Shown here in pieces: positions 45,128 through 54,011 of a stretch of 64,000 bases of DNA. The notes beneath the pieces are model-generated. The model worked only from the letters and a program-made list of their open reading frames with translations, ran no database searches and was not told where the DNA came from. Every line of letters starts with the position of its first letter. The first letter of the stretch is position 1. Source of the stretch: a gamma proteobacterium symbiont of Stewartia floridana (GTDB lineage Bacteria; Pseudomonadota; Gammaproteobacteria; Chromatiales; Chromatiaceae); contig NAUB01000017.1 in NCBI GenBank assembly GCA_003676145.1, positions 1 to 64,000 on the forward strand, written 5' to 3'. A program made the translations under genes and the position numbers.

Positions 45128-45889
45128 ATGATTCAAGAGACGATAATCAGCACAGGCAAGCTGACTGGAGCCTTCATCCACCAATACCTAAAGGCAACAA
45201 TCTGCCTTGTCACCCTACTATGCCTGCCCGCCTGTTCAGATAAACCCAATGTCGTTCAACACACGGATGACTATCGCGCAATCGGAGTTCATCAGGTCTA
45301 TGTCGTCAGTCACGAATGGCATACCGGCTTTGTCATTCCCTCGACTGAAGTCTATGGCTCCATTCCCGCTCTACAGGAGCGCTTTGGAGTCAGCAGCAAT
45401 ATCGAGTTCGGCTGGGGTGACAAGAAATTTTATCAGGCCGAGGAGATCACCGCTGCTCTTGCCTTAAGAGCACTCTTCTGGCCAACCGAAACCGTGGTTC
45501 ATGCGGTGGCCGTACCGGAAAACGTCCGAGGTTATTTCGGCAATAGTGAAATTGAACAGCTCTGTTTGAATGATAAAGAGATCGACTCATTGGTGGCGTT
45601 TATCTCAAACAGTTTCAGTGTGAGCAGTTCGGCTGAAGTGGAACCACTCAGCGAAGGCATCTATGGTGACAGTCAATTCTACAAAGGTGCCGGTAGCTAT
45701 CATATGCTGAACACTTGCAACGAATGGACCGCAAAAGGCTTGAAGAGCATCGGCATGGATATCTTTCCTGCAACCAAGTTCACAGCAGAAAGCGTGATGA
45801 ACTATCTTCGCGATAAGCAATTAATCCAGAACCGCCCATTCGAAACCGGGACTAATTCAAAGTGCCTGTCTGATTCAGAGACACCGTGA
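45128..45889 (+). CDS. DUF2459 family lipoprotein
   Basis: 253 residues. A hydrophobic segment ending LVTLLCLPACSDKP looks like a lipoprotein signal with lipobox Cys. The core VYVVSHEWHTGFVIP, IEFGWGDKKFYQ and SYHMLNTCNEWTAKGLKSIG matches DUF2459 (sometimes annotated urease-associated TIGR02117), with conserved His and the N-T-C-N motif suggesting a papain-like NlpC/P60-related fold. Function is not established. Convergent with the large acyl ligase gene. Confidence 0.78.
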   Translation: MIQETIISTGKLTGAFIHQYLKATICLVTLLCLPACSDKPNVVQHTDDYRAIGVHQVYVVSHEWHTGFVIPSTEVYGSIPALQERFGVSSNIEFGWGDKKFYQAEEITAALALRALFWPTETVVHAVAVPENVRGYFGNSEIEQLCLNDKEIDSLVAFISNSFSVSSSAEVEPLSEGIYGDSQFYKGAGSYHMLNTCNEWTAKGLKSIGMDIFPATKFTAESVMNYLRDKQLIQNRPFETGTNSKCLSDSETP

Positions 45890-45938
45890 ACAACCAATAG
45901 AGGTTTAAGGCTCTTATAGATGGTTTATTGCTAGAGGA

Positions 45939-48863
45939 TTACTCTTTCAGATCGACCTGATCATCCAATCCAAGACTCCGCTCGTTGCAATCGCCGGCAA
46001 TCACCTCTCTGGCCGCATCTTTGAGACGAACCGCCTCTGCCCAATCATCACCTTCTGGTTCAATGGCGGGTGCTATGATGATCCGCACTGCCCCGTGTTG
46101 AGGGAAATTGGTATCGTCCTGCAGTATGGCGCGGGTTCCTCTGATCGTAACCGGCACAACGGGTATCCCATTCTGGGTCGCGGCAACAAACGCGCCCATG
46201 CGAAACGGTAATAGTCCCGGTTCCGCCCGAAAGGTGCCTTCCGGGTAGAAGACCAGCGATCGTCCGGCAGCAAGCTGGCTGGCAAACTCACCAACAGCCA
46301 TCACACTGCGCCGGCTGTCGGTGCGTTCGACAAACAGCGTGTCGAGTCGCTGCAGGAATAGCCTGACATAAGATTTGTTTGCCAGCTCCTGTTTCGCCAC
46401 ATAGATAAAATCCCGTGGTAGGCCATCGATCAACGCCAGCGTATCGAGATAACTTGAGTGGTTGGCTACCAGTATGACTGGATGGTTTTCTGTCGGAAGG
46501 TTTTCAACCCCCTCCACACTGAGCGGTGTGGCTGTAAACCAACGCAGCACGCGAATCGCCCTACGCACCACTGCCCAACGCCAGGAGAGGCGTGGCAGCA
46601 ACAGGACACTGAGCCAGACCAGCGGTGCCAGGATCATGAAGACGATCCAGGCATAGGATGCAAACAGATAGCTCTTGGCACGCTGATAGAGACTGCGCAA
46701 GCCACGCCCCATGCCCGATAACAAAAGACTCATCACCTGCAGCACCAGCGGGCGTTGGCGACGCCCCAGGTCTCCCCGCTCGTAGAGTTCCCGCATCGCA
46801 CCCCGCCGTAATTTTCCGCTCGAGGTCTTCAGCACTGTGTGCGGTGGCGCCAATAACAGATCATCCGGAGGCATTCCCAACAGGTCGGTGGAGCGCTCCA
46901 GGATCGCCTGGCGAAGTTGTGCCTTGCGTTGTGGGTCTGTCTCCCGTGTTTCTGCCAGAACGATCAGACGTTCACTTCCTGTGGCGGGATCGTTGCTTGG
47001 AAAGAGTGCCACACACCCCTTGCGAATGCCCTCCAACTCGCCCAACTGCTGCTCCAACTCATAGGGATAGATGTTGCGTCCGCCGCGGATGATCATCTCC
47101 TTCAGACGTCCTGTAATATAGATCTCCCCATCCGCCAGGTAGGCCCGGTCGCCGGTATCCACCCAGCCGTCGCGGTAGAGCTTCGCTGTGGCTGCCGGGT
47201 TGTTGAAATAACCACTTGTGGCCGAAGGCCCCTGAAACTCCAAGCGTCCCTCCATGCGGTCCGGTAGAGTCTGATTGTTACCATTGACAACCTGAACTCG
47301 ATAACCGGGGAGCACTCGACCACAACCTACCACCGCCATAGGTTCTGAATCGTTCTCCGCTGCCGGAACCGCTTCCCCATGGAACATGAATCGATCCCTG
47401 TTGATTCGATCGATGACCGGACCGCGTTGGGATGGCGGGAAAGCCAAACCCACCGCCGACTCCGCCAGACCATAGACGGGAGCCAGTGCAGCCCCATCGA
47501 AGCCATAGGCTGCAAAGCGCTTGCTAAACCCCTGCAAGGTCACTGCAGTGACAGGCTCTGCACCATTGAAGGCATAGCGCCAGCTACTCAGATCGAGTCC
47601 GGCGATCTCCTCGTCCGGGATCCTGTTGAGACAGAGCTCATAACCAAAGTTAGGGGATGCGGAGAGGGTACCCCGGTGGTGGTGGATCGCCCACAACCAG
47701 CGGGATGGGCGCGCCAGAAAACGCAGTGGCGACATCACCACCAATGGCACGCCGAAGTAGAGGCTGCCGAGCCAGGCACCGATCAGCCCCATGTCGTGGT
47801 AGAGCGGCAGCCAGCTGATGAACACATCTTCGGGGGTAACCTTAACCGCCTCCCCCATGGCTCGGATGTTGGCCAGAAGATTGGCATGGCTGAGCATCAC
47901 TCCCTTGGGATCTCCCGTACTCCCGGAGGTGTACTGCAGAAAGGCGATGTCATCGGTCTGCCTGACGACGGATGGGGGCGCATCCGAGCCCCTGTCGAGT
48001 TCGCTCCAGTCGACGATATGCCGCAAAGATGGCACTTGCATCTTGAGTAGATGGGCCACCTTGTGGGCCTCTGGTATGGTAATCAGCAGACGCACACCCG
48101 CATTCTCAAGGATGCGACTGTGGCGAGTCAGATGCTCTTCCAGTTGAGAGGCGCGTGTCGGTGGATAGATGGGCACCGGTACCGCGCCTGCCAGCAGAGT
48201 GCCGAAAAAGCTGTAGAAATAGCTCTCTCCGGTCGGCAGCATCAAGGCGACCCGGTCTCCCGGCCTGATCGATCGTTGCCATAAACTGGAGGCCACCCTC
48301 GACGCACCAGACCAGAGAGCCTGATAGCTCAGCTCAACGGGATTATCATCACTGCCGTAATAGAATATATGAACCCGCTGCGGCTGATGATGCAGATGCC
48401 ACGACAATACCTCCATCAGGGTGGATGCAGTGGTGGGAAAAGGCACATCACTATCCGGGAGAGAAGGCCTCGCCTCTGTTGCCTGAGTTACTGGCAAACC
48501 GGCAACTTGGGTCATCAGGATCAATAAGGTGCGGGGCGTTTCCGCAAGCAGCGCCTCATCGGGCATGAGCAGATTGAATCGTTTATTGATCCTGGAAATC
48601 AACTCAGTACGTGCAAGGCTGTCCAATCCCAGGTCCCGCTCCAGACGACACTCCAGATCCAGCCTGGGCCGTTGATCTTCAGCCGCAGGCATTTCATCGA
48701 TCAATCCCTGAATCAGATCCAATAGGGCATCGGCCGTGACTTCGGCTTCCCGTTTGACCATCTTCCCGGTGAGTCGATTATCCATAGGCTTGAAACCTTT
48801 TGATCCTGCCTCATAAACGTTGCGATAACGCTGAGCCAACCGGGTTGGCCAACTCATCGCCAT
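45939..48863 (-). CDS. ACP - acyl-CoA/ACP synthetase - 1-acyl-glycerol-3-phosphate acyltransferase fusion
   Basis: 974 residues with three parts. An acyl-carrier-protein domain (~45-120) has the phosphopantetheine site DLGLDSLART (Ser82). An adenylate-forming acyl ligase (~155-690) shows FLQYTSGSTGDPKGVMLSH, YGLAESAV, the TGDRAYLADGEIYITGRLKEMI signature and the C-terminal Lys region TSSGKLRR. A C-terminal PlsC acyltransferase (~760-960) has NHSSYLD (H-x4-D) and FYPEGTFR. The layout suggests fatty-acid activation, loading on its own ACP and transfer to a lysophospholipid, comparable to Aas but with an added ACP domain. TM segments (~700-745) anchor it to the membrane. Confidence 0.88.
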   Translation of the reverse strand: MAMSWPTRLAQRYRNVYEAGSKGFKPMDNRLTGKMVKREAEVTADALLDLIQGLIDEMPAAEDQRPRLDLECRLERDLGLDSLARTELISRINKRFNLLMPDEALLAETPRTLLILMTQVAGLPVTQATEARPSLPDSDVPFPTTASTLMEVLSWHLHHQPQRVHIFYYGSDDNPVELSYQALWSGASRVASSLWQRSIRPGDRVALMLPTGESYFYSFFGTLLAGAVPVPIYPPTRASQLEEHLTRHSRILENAGVRLLITIPEAHKVAHLLKMQVPSLRHIVDWSELDRGSDAPPSVVRQTDDIAFLQYTSGSTGDPKGVMLSHANLLANIRAMGEAVKVTPEDVFISWLPLYHDMGLIGAWLGSLYFGVPLVVMSPLRFLARPSRWLWAIHHHRGTLSASPNFGYELCLNRIPDEEIAGLDLSSWRYAFNGAEPVTAVTLQGFSKRFAAYGFDGAALAPVYGLAESAVGLAFPPSQRGPVIDRINRDRFMFHGEAVPAAENDSEPMAVVGCGRVLPGYRVQVVNGNNQTLPDRMEGRLEFQGPSATSGYFNNPAATAKLYRDGWVDTGDRAYLADGEIYITGRLKEMIIRGGRNIYPYELEQQLGELEGIRKGCVALFPSNDPATGSERLIVLAETRETDPQRKAQLRQAILERSTDLLGMPPDDLLLAPPHTVLKTSSGKLRRGAMRELYERGDLGRRQRPLVLQVMSLLLSGMGRGLRSLYQRAKSYLFASYAWIVFMILAPLVWLSVLLLPRLSWRWAVVRRAIRVLRWFTATPLSVEGVENLPTENHPVILVANHSSYLDTLALIDGLPRDFIYVAKQELANKSYVRLFLQRLDTLFVERTDSRRSVMAVGEFASQLAAGRSLVFYPEGTFRAEPGLLPFRMGAFVAATQNGIPVVPVTIRGTRAILQDDTNFPQHGAVRIIIAPAIEPEGDDWAEAVRLKDAAREVIAGDCNERSLGLDDQVDLKE

Positions 48864-49259
48864 AAAGTTCTGAACCAGCCAGCGAAGTGGCTACTCACTA
48901 CCTCCTGACAATCAAAGCTCCTTGATAAAGACAAGTATAGGAAGTCACTGCAATCCCGTTAACTCAAATTTAGCCTGGGAGATTCATTAAAGCCCCTCTC
49001 CCATAAGTGGAGAGGGGAGCTACTCTCTCATTTGTAGTACCAGTGCTGAAGAGTTTGGCTTTCGGCAATTGGCCGCAAATGGACGCCAAGCACCGCAAAC
49101 GATCGCGAATGACTGATTAAAAGCCTCTCTCCCTCAAGGGGAGAGGGGAACTACTCCCTCATTTTTAATACTCGTGCTGATAACTCTGGATTTCTACAAT
49201 TGGCCGCGAATGGACGCCAAGCACCGCAAATGCTCGCGAAATAGTGCTTAATAGCCCCT
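48864..49259. repeat. Tandem ~131-bp units with hairpin and GCAAAT-type repeat
   Basis: Hairpins CCCCTCTCCC...GGAGAGGGG begin near 48993, 49124 and 49255, 130-132 bases apart. The DNA between them repeats too (GAGCTACT-CTCTCATTT..., then AATTGGCCGCAAATGGACGCCAAGCACCGCAAA and TCGCGAA). The third hairpin is split by the casposon-like element. Units contain the dispersed GCCGCAAAT repeat seen elsewhere in the window. Confidence 0.8.
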
Positions 49260-49274
49260 CTCCCACAAGGGGAG
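49260..49274. repeat. Left 15-bp target site duplication
   Basis: CTCCCACAAGGGGAG, identical in the same orientation to 59429-59443. The loop ACAAG is not palindromic, so this is a true direct repeat. The bases just outside differ between the two copies (T and C; G and A), fixing the length at 15. Confidence 0.92.
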
Positions 49275-49306
49275 GGGGTATAGATATATCCGATCAAAAA
49301 TATCAC
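49275..49306 (+). repeat. Left terminal inverted repeat
   Basis: Begins GGGGTATAGATATATCC (17 bp, perfect match to the complement of the right end), then GATCAAAAATATCAC against CTCCAAAATTATCAC; 28 of 32 positions match. Confidence 0.93.
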
Positions 49307-49524
49307 AAACATTAGAGATCATCTTGTTATTTCATAACTGAAATCTATTATTTTTATCTATCGGTGTTGATTGGCTAGGAATTTCTCTAAGATGTTGTTA
49401 TGGGTCTATTGTACAGCTCAACAGCAACAGATGATTGCCATAACTTTTAGAGAATTCGTTTAAGTTTAGAGATAAAAAAACAGGATAGATTATACACAGC
49501 AAAAAAAATACTCATAGTAACTTC

Positions 49525-51159
49525 TTATATTGCCAATACGGGGTTAACTAGTACGGCAATAGATTTAGAGCATATATACAATAACTGAAACACTAATTCT
49601 ATTAACTCGGTTGAGTGCAGAAAAAAAGAAGAGATTACAATTAATGACAACGTTGGACCTACAATTGGCATCGATGAAATGTAAAAGACGCTAAAAAGTC
49701 TATTGCGTATATTGTTTTCGTCATTATTTAACCATCTTTTTCTAATAGACAATGGTACAACAAAAATAAATGCGCTAGATGCTAGTATGAAATGTATTAA
49801 AGTCCAGAGAAGGGTGGACAAGACCATTGCATGAATCCATAATAAGTTTGGGTCATATGGATCAGCTTCCATCATGACATAGAGCCCCTGTAAGTCAAAT
49901 AGATATTCGCTTGTCGCACGAAAATAAATAGCATCCATGTAGGCTATGATAACAGTTAACAGGCTTGTTATTGTTAATAGTAAAAGGATTGCAACAAGGC
50001 CATCGCCAAATGCCCAAATTACATCCCATATTCCACTATGCTTTTTAATTTTTATAGCATAAAGAAGCCCTCTAGTGAATCCAAGTGATATCCAATCTAC
50101 AAACGCATTTACTAAGGGTAATATTATTATAAGCACTATTAAAGCAATACGCTCAGTATTTCCTGATCTATCTCCAATCCATCCTATAGTTAATACATAA
50201 ATTGCAACTATCGATGCCGAAAAAAGTAATGTAAATATGATTCTCTTATTTTCAGTGTCATTTAGCAAAGCAATTCCTGTCATAGTGATAGTAAATGCAA
50301 CTGCATACCAAATGCTGAGCGTAATCGAAAATAAAATATTACCAGCATGCTCAATTACCAATAAAAGAACCATCACTGCCGCAGTCGCTATAATTGATTG
50401 AGAAACCCCTGTTATTCTGATGTTGATTAACGCTATAACAAATAAAAAAAGCAAGAAAACTAATACAATTCCACCCATTCCTGCACTTGGAATTACATCA
50501 ATGCTAACACTGAAAAGAATAGAGAGGCCTAAAATTACAATTGCCATTAGGAATATACCTTTCAGGATTCCTATAGCACCCTCATTAAATCTCTTAGTAA
50601 TGAATTTTATCCACTTGAAAACCAGTTTATGGCCAATAGATAGTATACTTAGTACTGATAGTGAAATCATGAAAGTAATCTTATCGCTCTCACTAGCACT
50701 TAGAATGGATCTATTACCAAGATTACCTTCTCCTCCCATAAGCCATCCAAAAGTAAAAAAGGCTGCTGGATAAATGAATGCCAATGCGACAGAGAAATCA
50801 TATGAATTCGCAGTAAACGGATTGCAACCGAAAAATTTCGCTAATCTTGTTTCATTTTTCGATGATGCATTTATTGTTTCGAGATCACCAATAAAATTGG
50901 TTGAGAGTTTATTAAAAAACCAATTTAGACCAATACGATATATAGATTCCCATTTCGGAGTTTCTATACTCTCTCGCATTTTTGTTCTTTCATTTTCTAA
51001 CTGCGTTCGAGTCTTGCGAGATGGATTGGGGTTGCTTTCTTCTAAAAACTCAATTTTATAATAGTAAATAAATCTAATTTTTATTATCCAAGCTAAAAGT
51101 ACAAATATGGCAACAGTTATCCCATATTTTGATATTAATACATTAATGACAGCATCCAT
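49525..51159 (-). CDS. Polytopic membrane protein, casposon cargo
   Basis: 544 residues, AT-rich gene. An N-terminal TM helix (YGITVAIFVLLAWIIKI) is followed by a charged cytoplasmic-looking stretch (~35-110), then about ten further hydrophobic helices (such as ILFSVSIDVIPSAGMGGIVLVFLLFLFVI and IIATAAVMVLLLVIEHAGNILF). No transporter or enzyme motif is recognised. It starts 53 bases after the Cas1 stop on the same strand, so it may be co-transcribed with cas1. Compact size and location inside a mobile element suggest cargo such as a membrane-acting defence or immunity protein, but this is inference. Confidence 0.7.
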   Translation of the reverse strand: MDAVINVLISKYGITVAIFVLLAWIIKIRFIYYYKIEFLEESNPNPSRKTRTQLENERTKMRESIETPKWESIYRIGLNWFFNKLSTNFIGDLETINASSKNETRLAKFFGCNPFTANSYDFSVALAFIYPAAFFTFGWLMGGEGNLGNRSILSASESDKITFMISLSVLSILSIGHKLVFKWIKFITKRFNEGAIGILKGIFLMAIVILGLSILFSVSIDVIPSAGMGGIVLVFLLFLFVIALINIRITGVSQSIIATAAVMVLLLVIEHAGNILFSITLSIWYAVAFTITMTGIALLNDTENKRIIFTLLFSASIVAIYVLTIGWIGDRSGNTERIALIVLIIILPLVNAFVDWISLGFTRGLLYAIKIKKHSGIWDVIWAFGDGLVAILLLLTITSLLTVIIAYMDAIYFRATSEYLFDLQGLYVMMEADPYDPNLLWIHAMVLSTLLWTLIHFILASSAFIFVVPLSIRKRWLNNDENNIRNRLFSVFYISSMPIVGPTLSLIVISSFFLHSTELIELVFQLLYICSKSIAVLVNPVLAI

Positions 51160-51212
51160 AGTAGGGCCACTTCCAATTCGCTTCTTTTATTATTTTGTAA
51201 AGAAATATATAT

Positions 51213-52373
51213 TTATATCTTATTTACTAAAGTATCATTCTCTATACATGACAAATGTGCCTTTGTTAGCTGAACTACTCGACGAGCAAGATTAGGATTT
51301 AACCGGCACACCCCGTCATGCTGAATAGGAAAATCATTGCGCGTGAACGTTACCGTATTGATTATATTCAGAATGCCTCTATCTACAATCGGCCGCATAG
51401 GCTCCATAGTATCGAGTGCAAATGCCGGGTATTTACCCCGAGTTTCTTTATCATCATGCATTATACCTATAGTCGGATCATACCCATCCGCAATCAGTTT
51501 CATTTGTGTACGCGCTGTTAACACACCATAGGCATAATTCAACATAGCATTGATTGGATGTGTAGCCCGATAGGCGCGTGGACAGCCACTTCGGACAGCA
51601 GCACGTGAAGTAAACTTTCGCCAATCATCAGGTATTGGATAATGTTTGGTGGCTTTCCATTTTATAGGTATTGCAGACCAGGTCCTGAAGTATTCTGAAG
51701 CGATAGCGCCTTCTACTCCAAGAAGGCCTTGAAAATCTCTAGGTGGTTGCTCTACGACAGATTGTGTCTGGGTGGAAATATTTTGGTAAGCTTTCTCCCA
51801 GATTCGTGACCTGGGAACATACTCTTCCATGGTTGTTAGAGTGTTTCTGGCCTTTTTTATCAGCAACTTAAGTCCAAACTCTGCTCTCAATTCTGGATTC
51901 TTTCGCGTTTCATGCTGCCATAGGATGTTTTCAATAGAAGCGGCCTGACCACCCGAACTGAGAACAGAATTAAATTGGCCATCCCAGCGAAGACGGATTA
52001 GCTGAACACTCTGTCTGGCTAACCAATCCATGGCATCCAGGGTGATTTCTCCTGATCCATCGATTATGACAATCGCAGGCGGGATATCTAGTCCACCATT
52101 GAAGAAGCGCCAATGCCGTTGTTCAGCAGGAAAATGCGTGTTTCCGTCTCGTATGGATAGGCTACCTTTCTCAACCCGTAGAGAAAGACCATGCCCTGTC
52201 AAGATCAAAGGATTTTTTTCTCGATCTCGTCTACGACGATATCCTGTATCTAATGTCTTATTTAGCCAGTAACGTGAGCGAGCTTCATACGTCTCACAAG
52301 GTGAATCTAGTTCGCAATCTGCTCTGTTGTCGCTTTCCAGATTTGAAATAGGTTTTCTCTGACTTTTAGCCAT
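51213..52373 (-). CDS. cas1: Stand-alone Cas1 (casposase), integrase of the element
   Basis: 386 residues. A ~50-residue basic N-terminal extension precedes the Cas1 beta domain (NPLILTGHGLSLRVEKGSLSIRDG). The helical catalytic domain keeps all active-site residues: E221 in LLGVEGAIASEYF, H306 in GYDPTIGIMHDD, D321/E324 in FALDTMEPMRPIVD; the family motif HPINAMLNYAYGVL is at ~272-285. No Cas2, other cas gene or CRISPR array is nearby. In casposons this protein cuts and joins the TIR ends into target DNA, making 14-15-bp duplications. Its start (ribosome site GGGAG) overlaps the upstream winged-helix gene by 67 bases, implying coupled expression. Confidence 0.95.
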   Translation of the reverse strand: MAKSQRKPISNLESDNRADCELDSPCETYEARSRYWLNKTLDTGYRRRRDREKNPLILTGHGLSLRVEKGSLSIRDGNTHFPAEQRHWRFFNGGLDIPPAIVIIDGSGEITLDAMDWLARQSVQLIRLRWDGQFNSVLSSGGQAASIENILWQHETRKNPELRAEFGLKLLIKKARNTLTTMEEYVPRSRIWEKAYQNISTQTQSVVEQPPRDFQGLLGVEGAIASEYFRTWSAIPIKWKATKHYPIPDDWRKFTSRAAVRSGCPRAYRATHPINAMLNYAYGVLTARTQMKLIADGYDPTIGIMHDDKETRGKYPAFALDTMEPMRPIVDRGILNIINTVTFTRNDFPIQHDGVCRLNPNLARRVVQLTKAHLSCIENDTLVNKI

Positions 52374-53329
52374 TCGCTACGCACTCCCTGAGAAACAGTA
52401 TAGGTGCCATCATCCGTTTGGGATATATCACTTAATTCTACATTATTTAAGAAGCTATGCATTGCAGAAATACTCGTTGCAATCGGTAAGTTAGGAAGCA
52501 TTCGATTTTCCATAATCATTACCTTAGTTATAAAAGGCCCTATAAAATCCTTCATTAAAAAGGCAACTTGTCCAACTGGGTCTATGGCTTTTTGTGCTTC
52601 GGCGTCCTGCAATTCCAAAAGATGTTGAATTATTTGCCTGATAAGGCCCAAAGATTGATGCGCATACTCAAATTCTGACTTCGATACTGATTTTGTGAAT
52701 TCAATTAACTCATCGCTCCTAAACAATCTCGGTATCTCTAGTTCGCTCCAAACCACACTAACAATTTTGTAGAGTTCTTTACTAGCTGGTTCCTGGTTTG
52801 GATTATCGAATCTATTCAGTATCTCGACAATAAGATCCTGATACGCGATATCATCACGCTCATCGTCATCATATAGCCATTCAAGTGTTTCACGCATGAA
52901 GCTCAAGTACGATTCAAGAATTGACTTATCAGATGTTGACTTTTTACGTAGCCGTCGAGACCAACTTAAACCCAAGCCCAAAAAGTTATCTCTATATTGC
53001 GAAGCGGTCTGTTGCCTACGATTTTGGATGTGTTTGAGATGCTTGAGCCAAGCTTTTTGAGCTTTATTCGAAGAAATTGTGAAACCTGAAAGCCAGAGGC
53101 CCAAAAGTGCCTCATCAGCACGTCCATATCTATCGAGTAGCCAGTGCGTTGCAATGGCCTGTTCTAAAACGTCTTCATCCCACCCATAGATCGAGCCTTT
53201 ACCTCGGCCCCGACCCTGTCGTCTGAGCGGTGGTAGCAACCCCCGCTCACGCCAGTCCGTTAGCACTCTTGACTCTCGATTGATACCTGCATCCTTGAGT
53301 TGGGTGATTAATTGAGCAGGTGTGATCAT
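52307..53329 (-). CDS. MerR-like winged-helix protein of the casposon
   Basis: 340 residues. The N-terminal ~70 residues look like a MerR-type winged helix (TPAQLITQLKDAGINRESRVLTDWRERGLLPPLRRQGRGRGKGSIYGW), with the wing rich in Arg/Gly. The rest is helical with no known motif. It precedes and overlaps cas1 by 67 bases and is divergent from the HTH-HNH-PolB unit with 95 bases between, so it is well placed to regulate both units or to bind the element ends with Cas1. I do not recognise the C-terminal region. Confidence 0.75.
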   Translation of the reverse strand: MITPAQLITQLKDAGINRESRVLTDWRERGLLPPLRRQGRGRGKGSIYGWDEDVLEQAIATHWLLDRYGRADEALLGLWLSGFTISSNKAQKAWLKHLKHIQNRRQQTASQYRDNFLGLGLSWSRRLRKKSTSDKSILESYLSFMRETLEWLYDDDERDDIAYQDLIVEILNRFDNPNQEPASKELYKIVSVVWSELEIPRLFRSDELIEFTKSVSKSEFEYAHQSLGLIRQIIQHLLELQDAEAQKAIDPVGQVAFLMKDFIGPFITKVMIMENRMLPNLPIATSISAMHSFLNNVELSDISQTDDGTYTVSQGVRSEWLKVRENLFQIWKATTEQIAN

Positions 53330-53424
53330 TTTTACAGCTTACATTGAAACGTCGGATTTCGGTTTATACGTACGCGCAATATAGCACTACCGAACGCACT
53401 TATGCGCGCATACCGAGACCCGAA
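53330..53424. promoter_or_regulatory. Divergent promoter/operator of the casposon core
   Basis: 95 bases between the two divergent units. Contains inverted TTCGGT (53358-53363) and ACCGAA (53389-53394), and related motifs TATACGTACGCGCA (~53365) and the perfect 12-bp palindrome TATGCGCGCATA (53401-53412). Likely autoregulatory operator, possibly bound by one of the two flanking HTH proteins. Confidence 0.6.
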
Positions 53425-54000
53425 ATGCCCAGAAAACGTAACTACAGAGACGAATACCAACGCCGCATTACTAGTGGTCTAGCCCGAGGGCTATCCCGGT
53501 CCCAAGCAAGAGGCCACCCCAAACCCGGTGAGCCTTCGATCCGTCCCAAGAAATCTGAGCCTGATTCCCGGCTGGATGATGCCCTACTAAGCATGAATCG
53601 TGGTCTATCCCTGACCTCGGCAGCAAGGAGTCATCACGTCTCGGCAAATCGACTATCGCGACACCTCTCCGAAAAAGGCCTGGCAGAGCTAAAGGGTCGT
53701 CGCTGGATTCCTACAGATTCTCGACCTCGACAGATACAAGTCATGACGAAAGGCGAGATGAAAGTACTGACCATCGTTGGGTTCCAGCAAGCCAGTCTGA
53801 TTGGCGAACATCACTATGCTGCTGGTCGCTTTGTTCGCACCAATGACATCGAATGGCTCAGCCCCTTCGAAGGCAGGTTTGTGCGCGACATCAATGGTCG
53901 TAAATACCCCTTAGAAACAGATCCCAATGCCATTCACCGAATAGCATCGATGGATGATCCACCATTTCATGAAATTTATGAAATCACCTCAAACGATTAG
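53425..54000 (+). CDS. HTH protein of the casposon
   Basis: 191 residues from MPRKRNYRDEYQRRI. An upstream in-frame ATG at 53344 would put the start across the operator palindromes and is less likely. A basic N-terminal region (ITSGLARGLSRSQARGHPKPGE) is followed by an HTH of the Psq/transposase type (GLSLTSAARSHHVSANRLSRHLSEKG). A C-terminal ~90-residue domain (WLSPFEGRFVRDINGRKYPLETDPNAIHRIA) is not recognised. First gene of the HTH-HNH-PolB unit, 11 bases before the HNH gene. Confidence 0.72.
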   Translation: MPRKRNYRDEYQRRITSGLARGLSRSQARGHPKPGEPSIRPKKSEPDSRLDDALLSMNRGLSLTSAARSHHVSANRLSRHLSEKGLAELKGRRWIPTDSRPRQIQVMTKGEMKVLTIVGFQQASLIGEHHYAAGRFVRTNDIEWLSPFEGRFVRDINGRKYPLETDPNAIHRIASMDDPPFHEIYEITSND

Positions 54001-54011
54001 GAGAAAATAGC

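Noticed and set aside
48985-49260. Tandem repeats beside a Cas1 gene as a CRISPR array
   Set aside because: Units are ~131 bp and repeat along their whole length, with no short repeats separated by unique spacers; they predate and flank the element and belong to a dispersed intergenic family.
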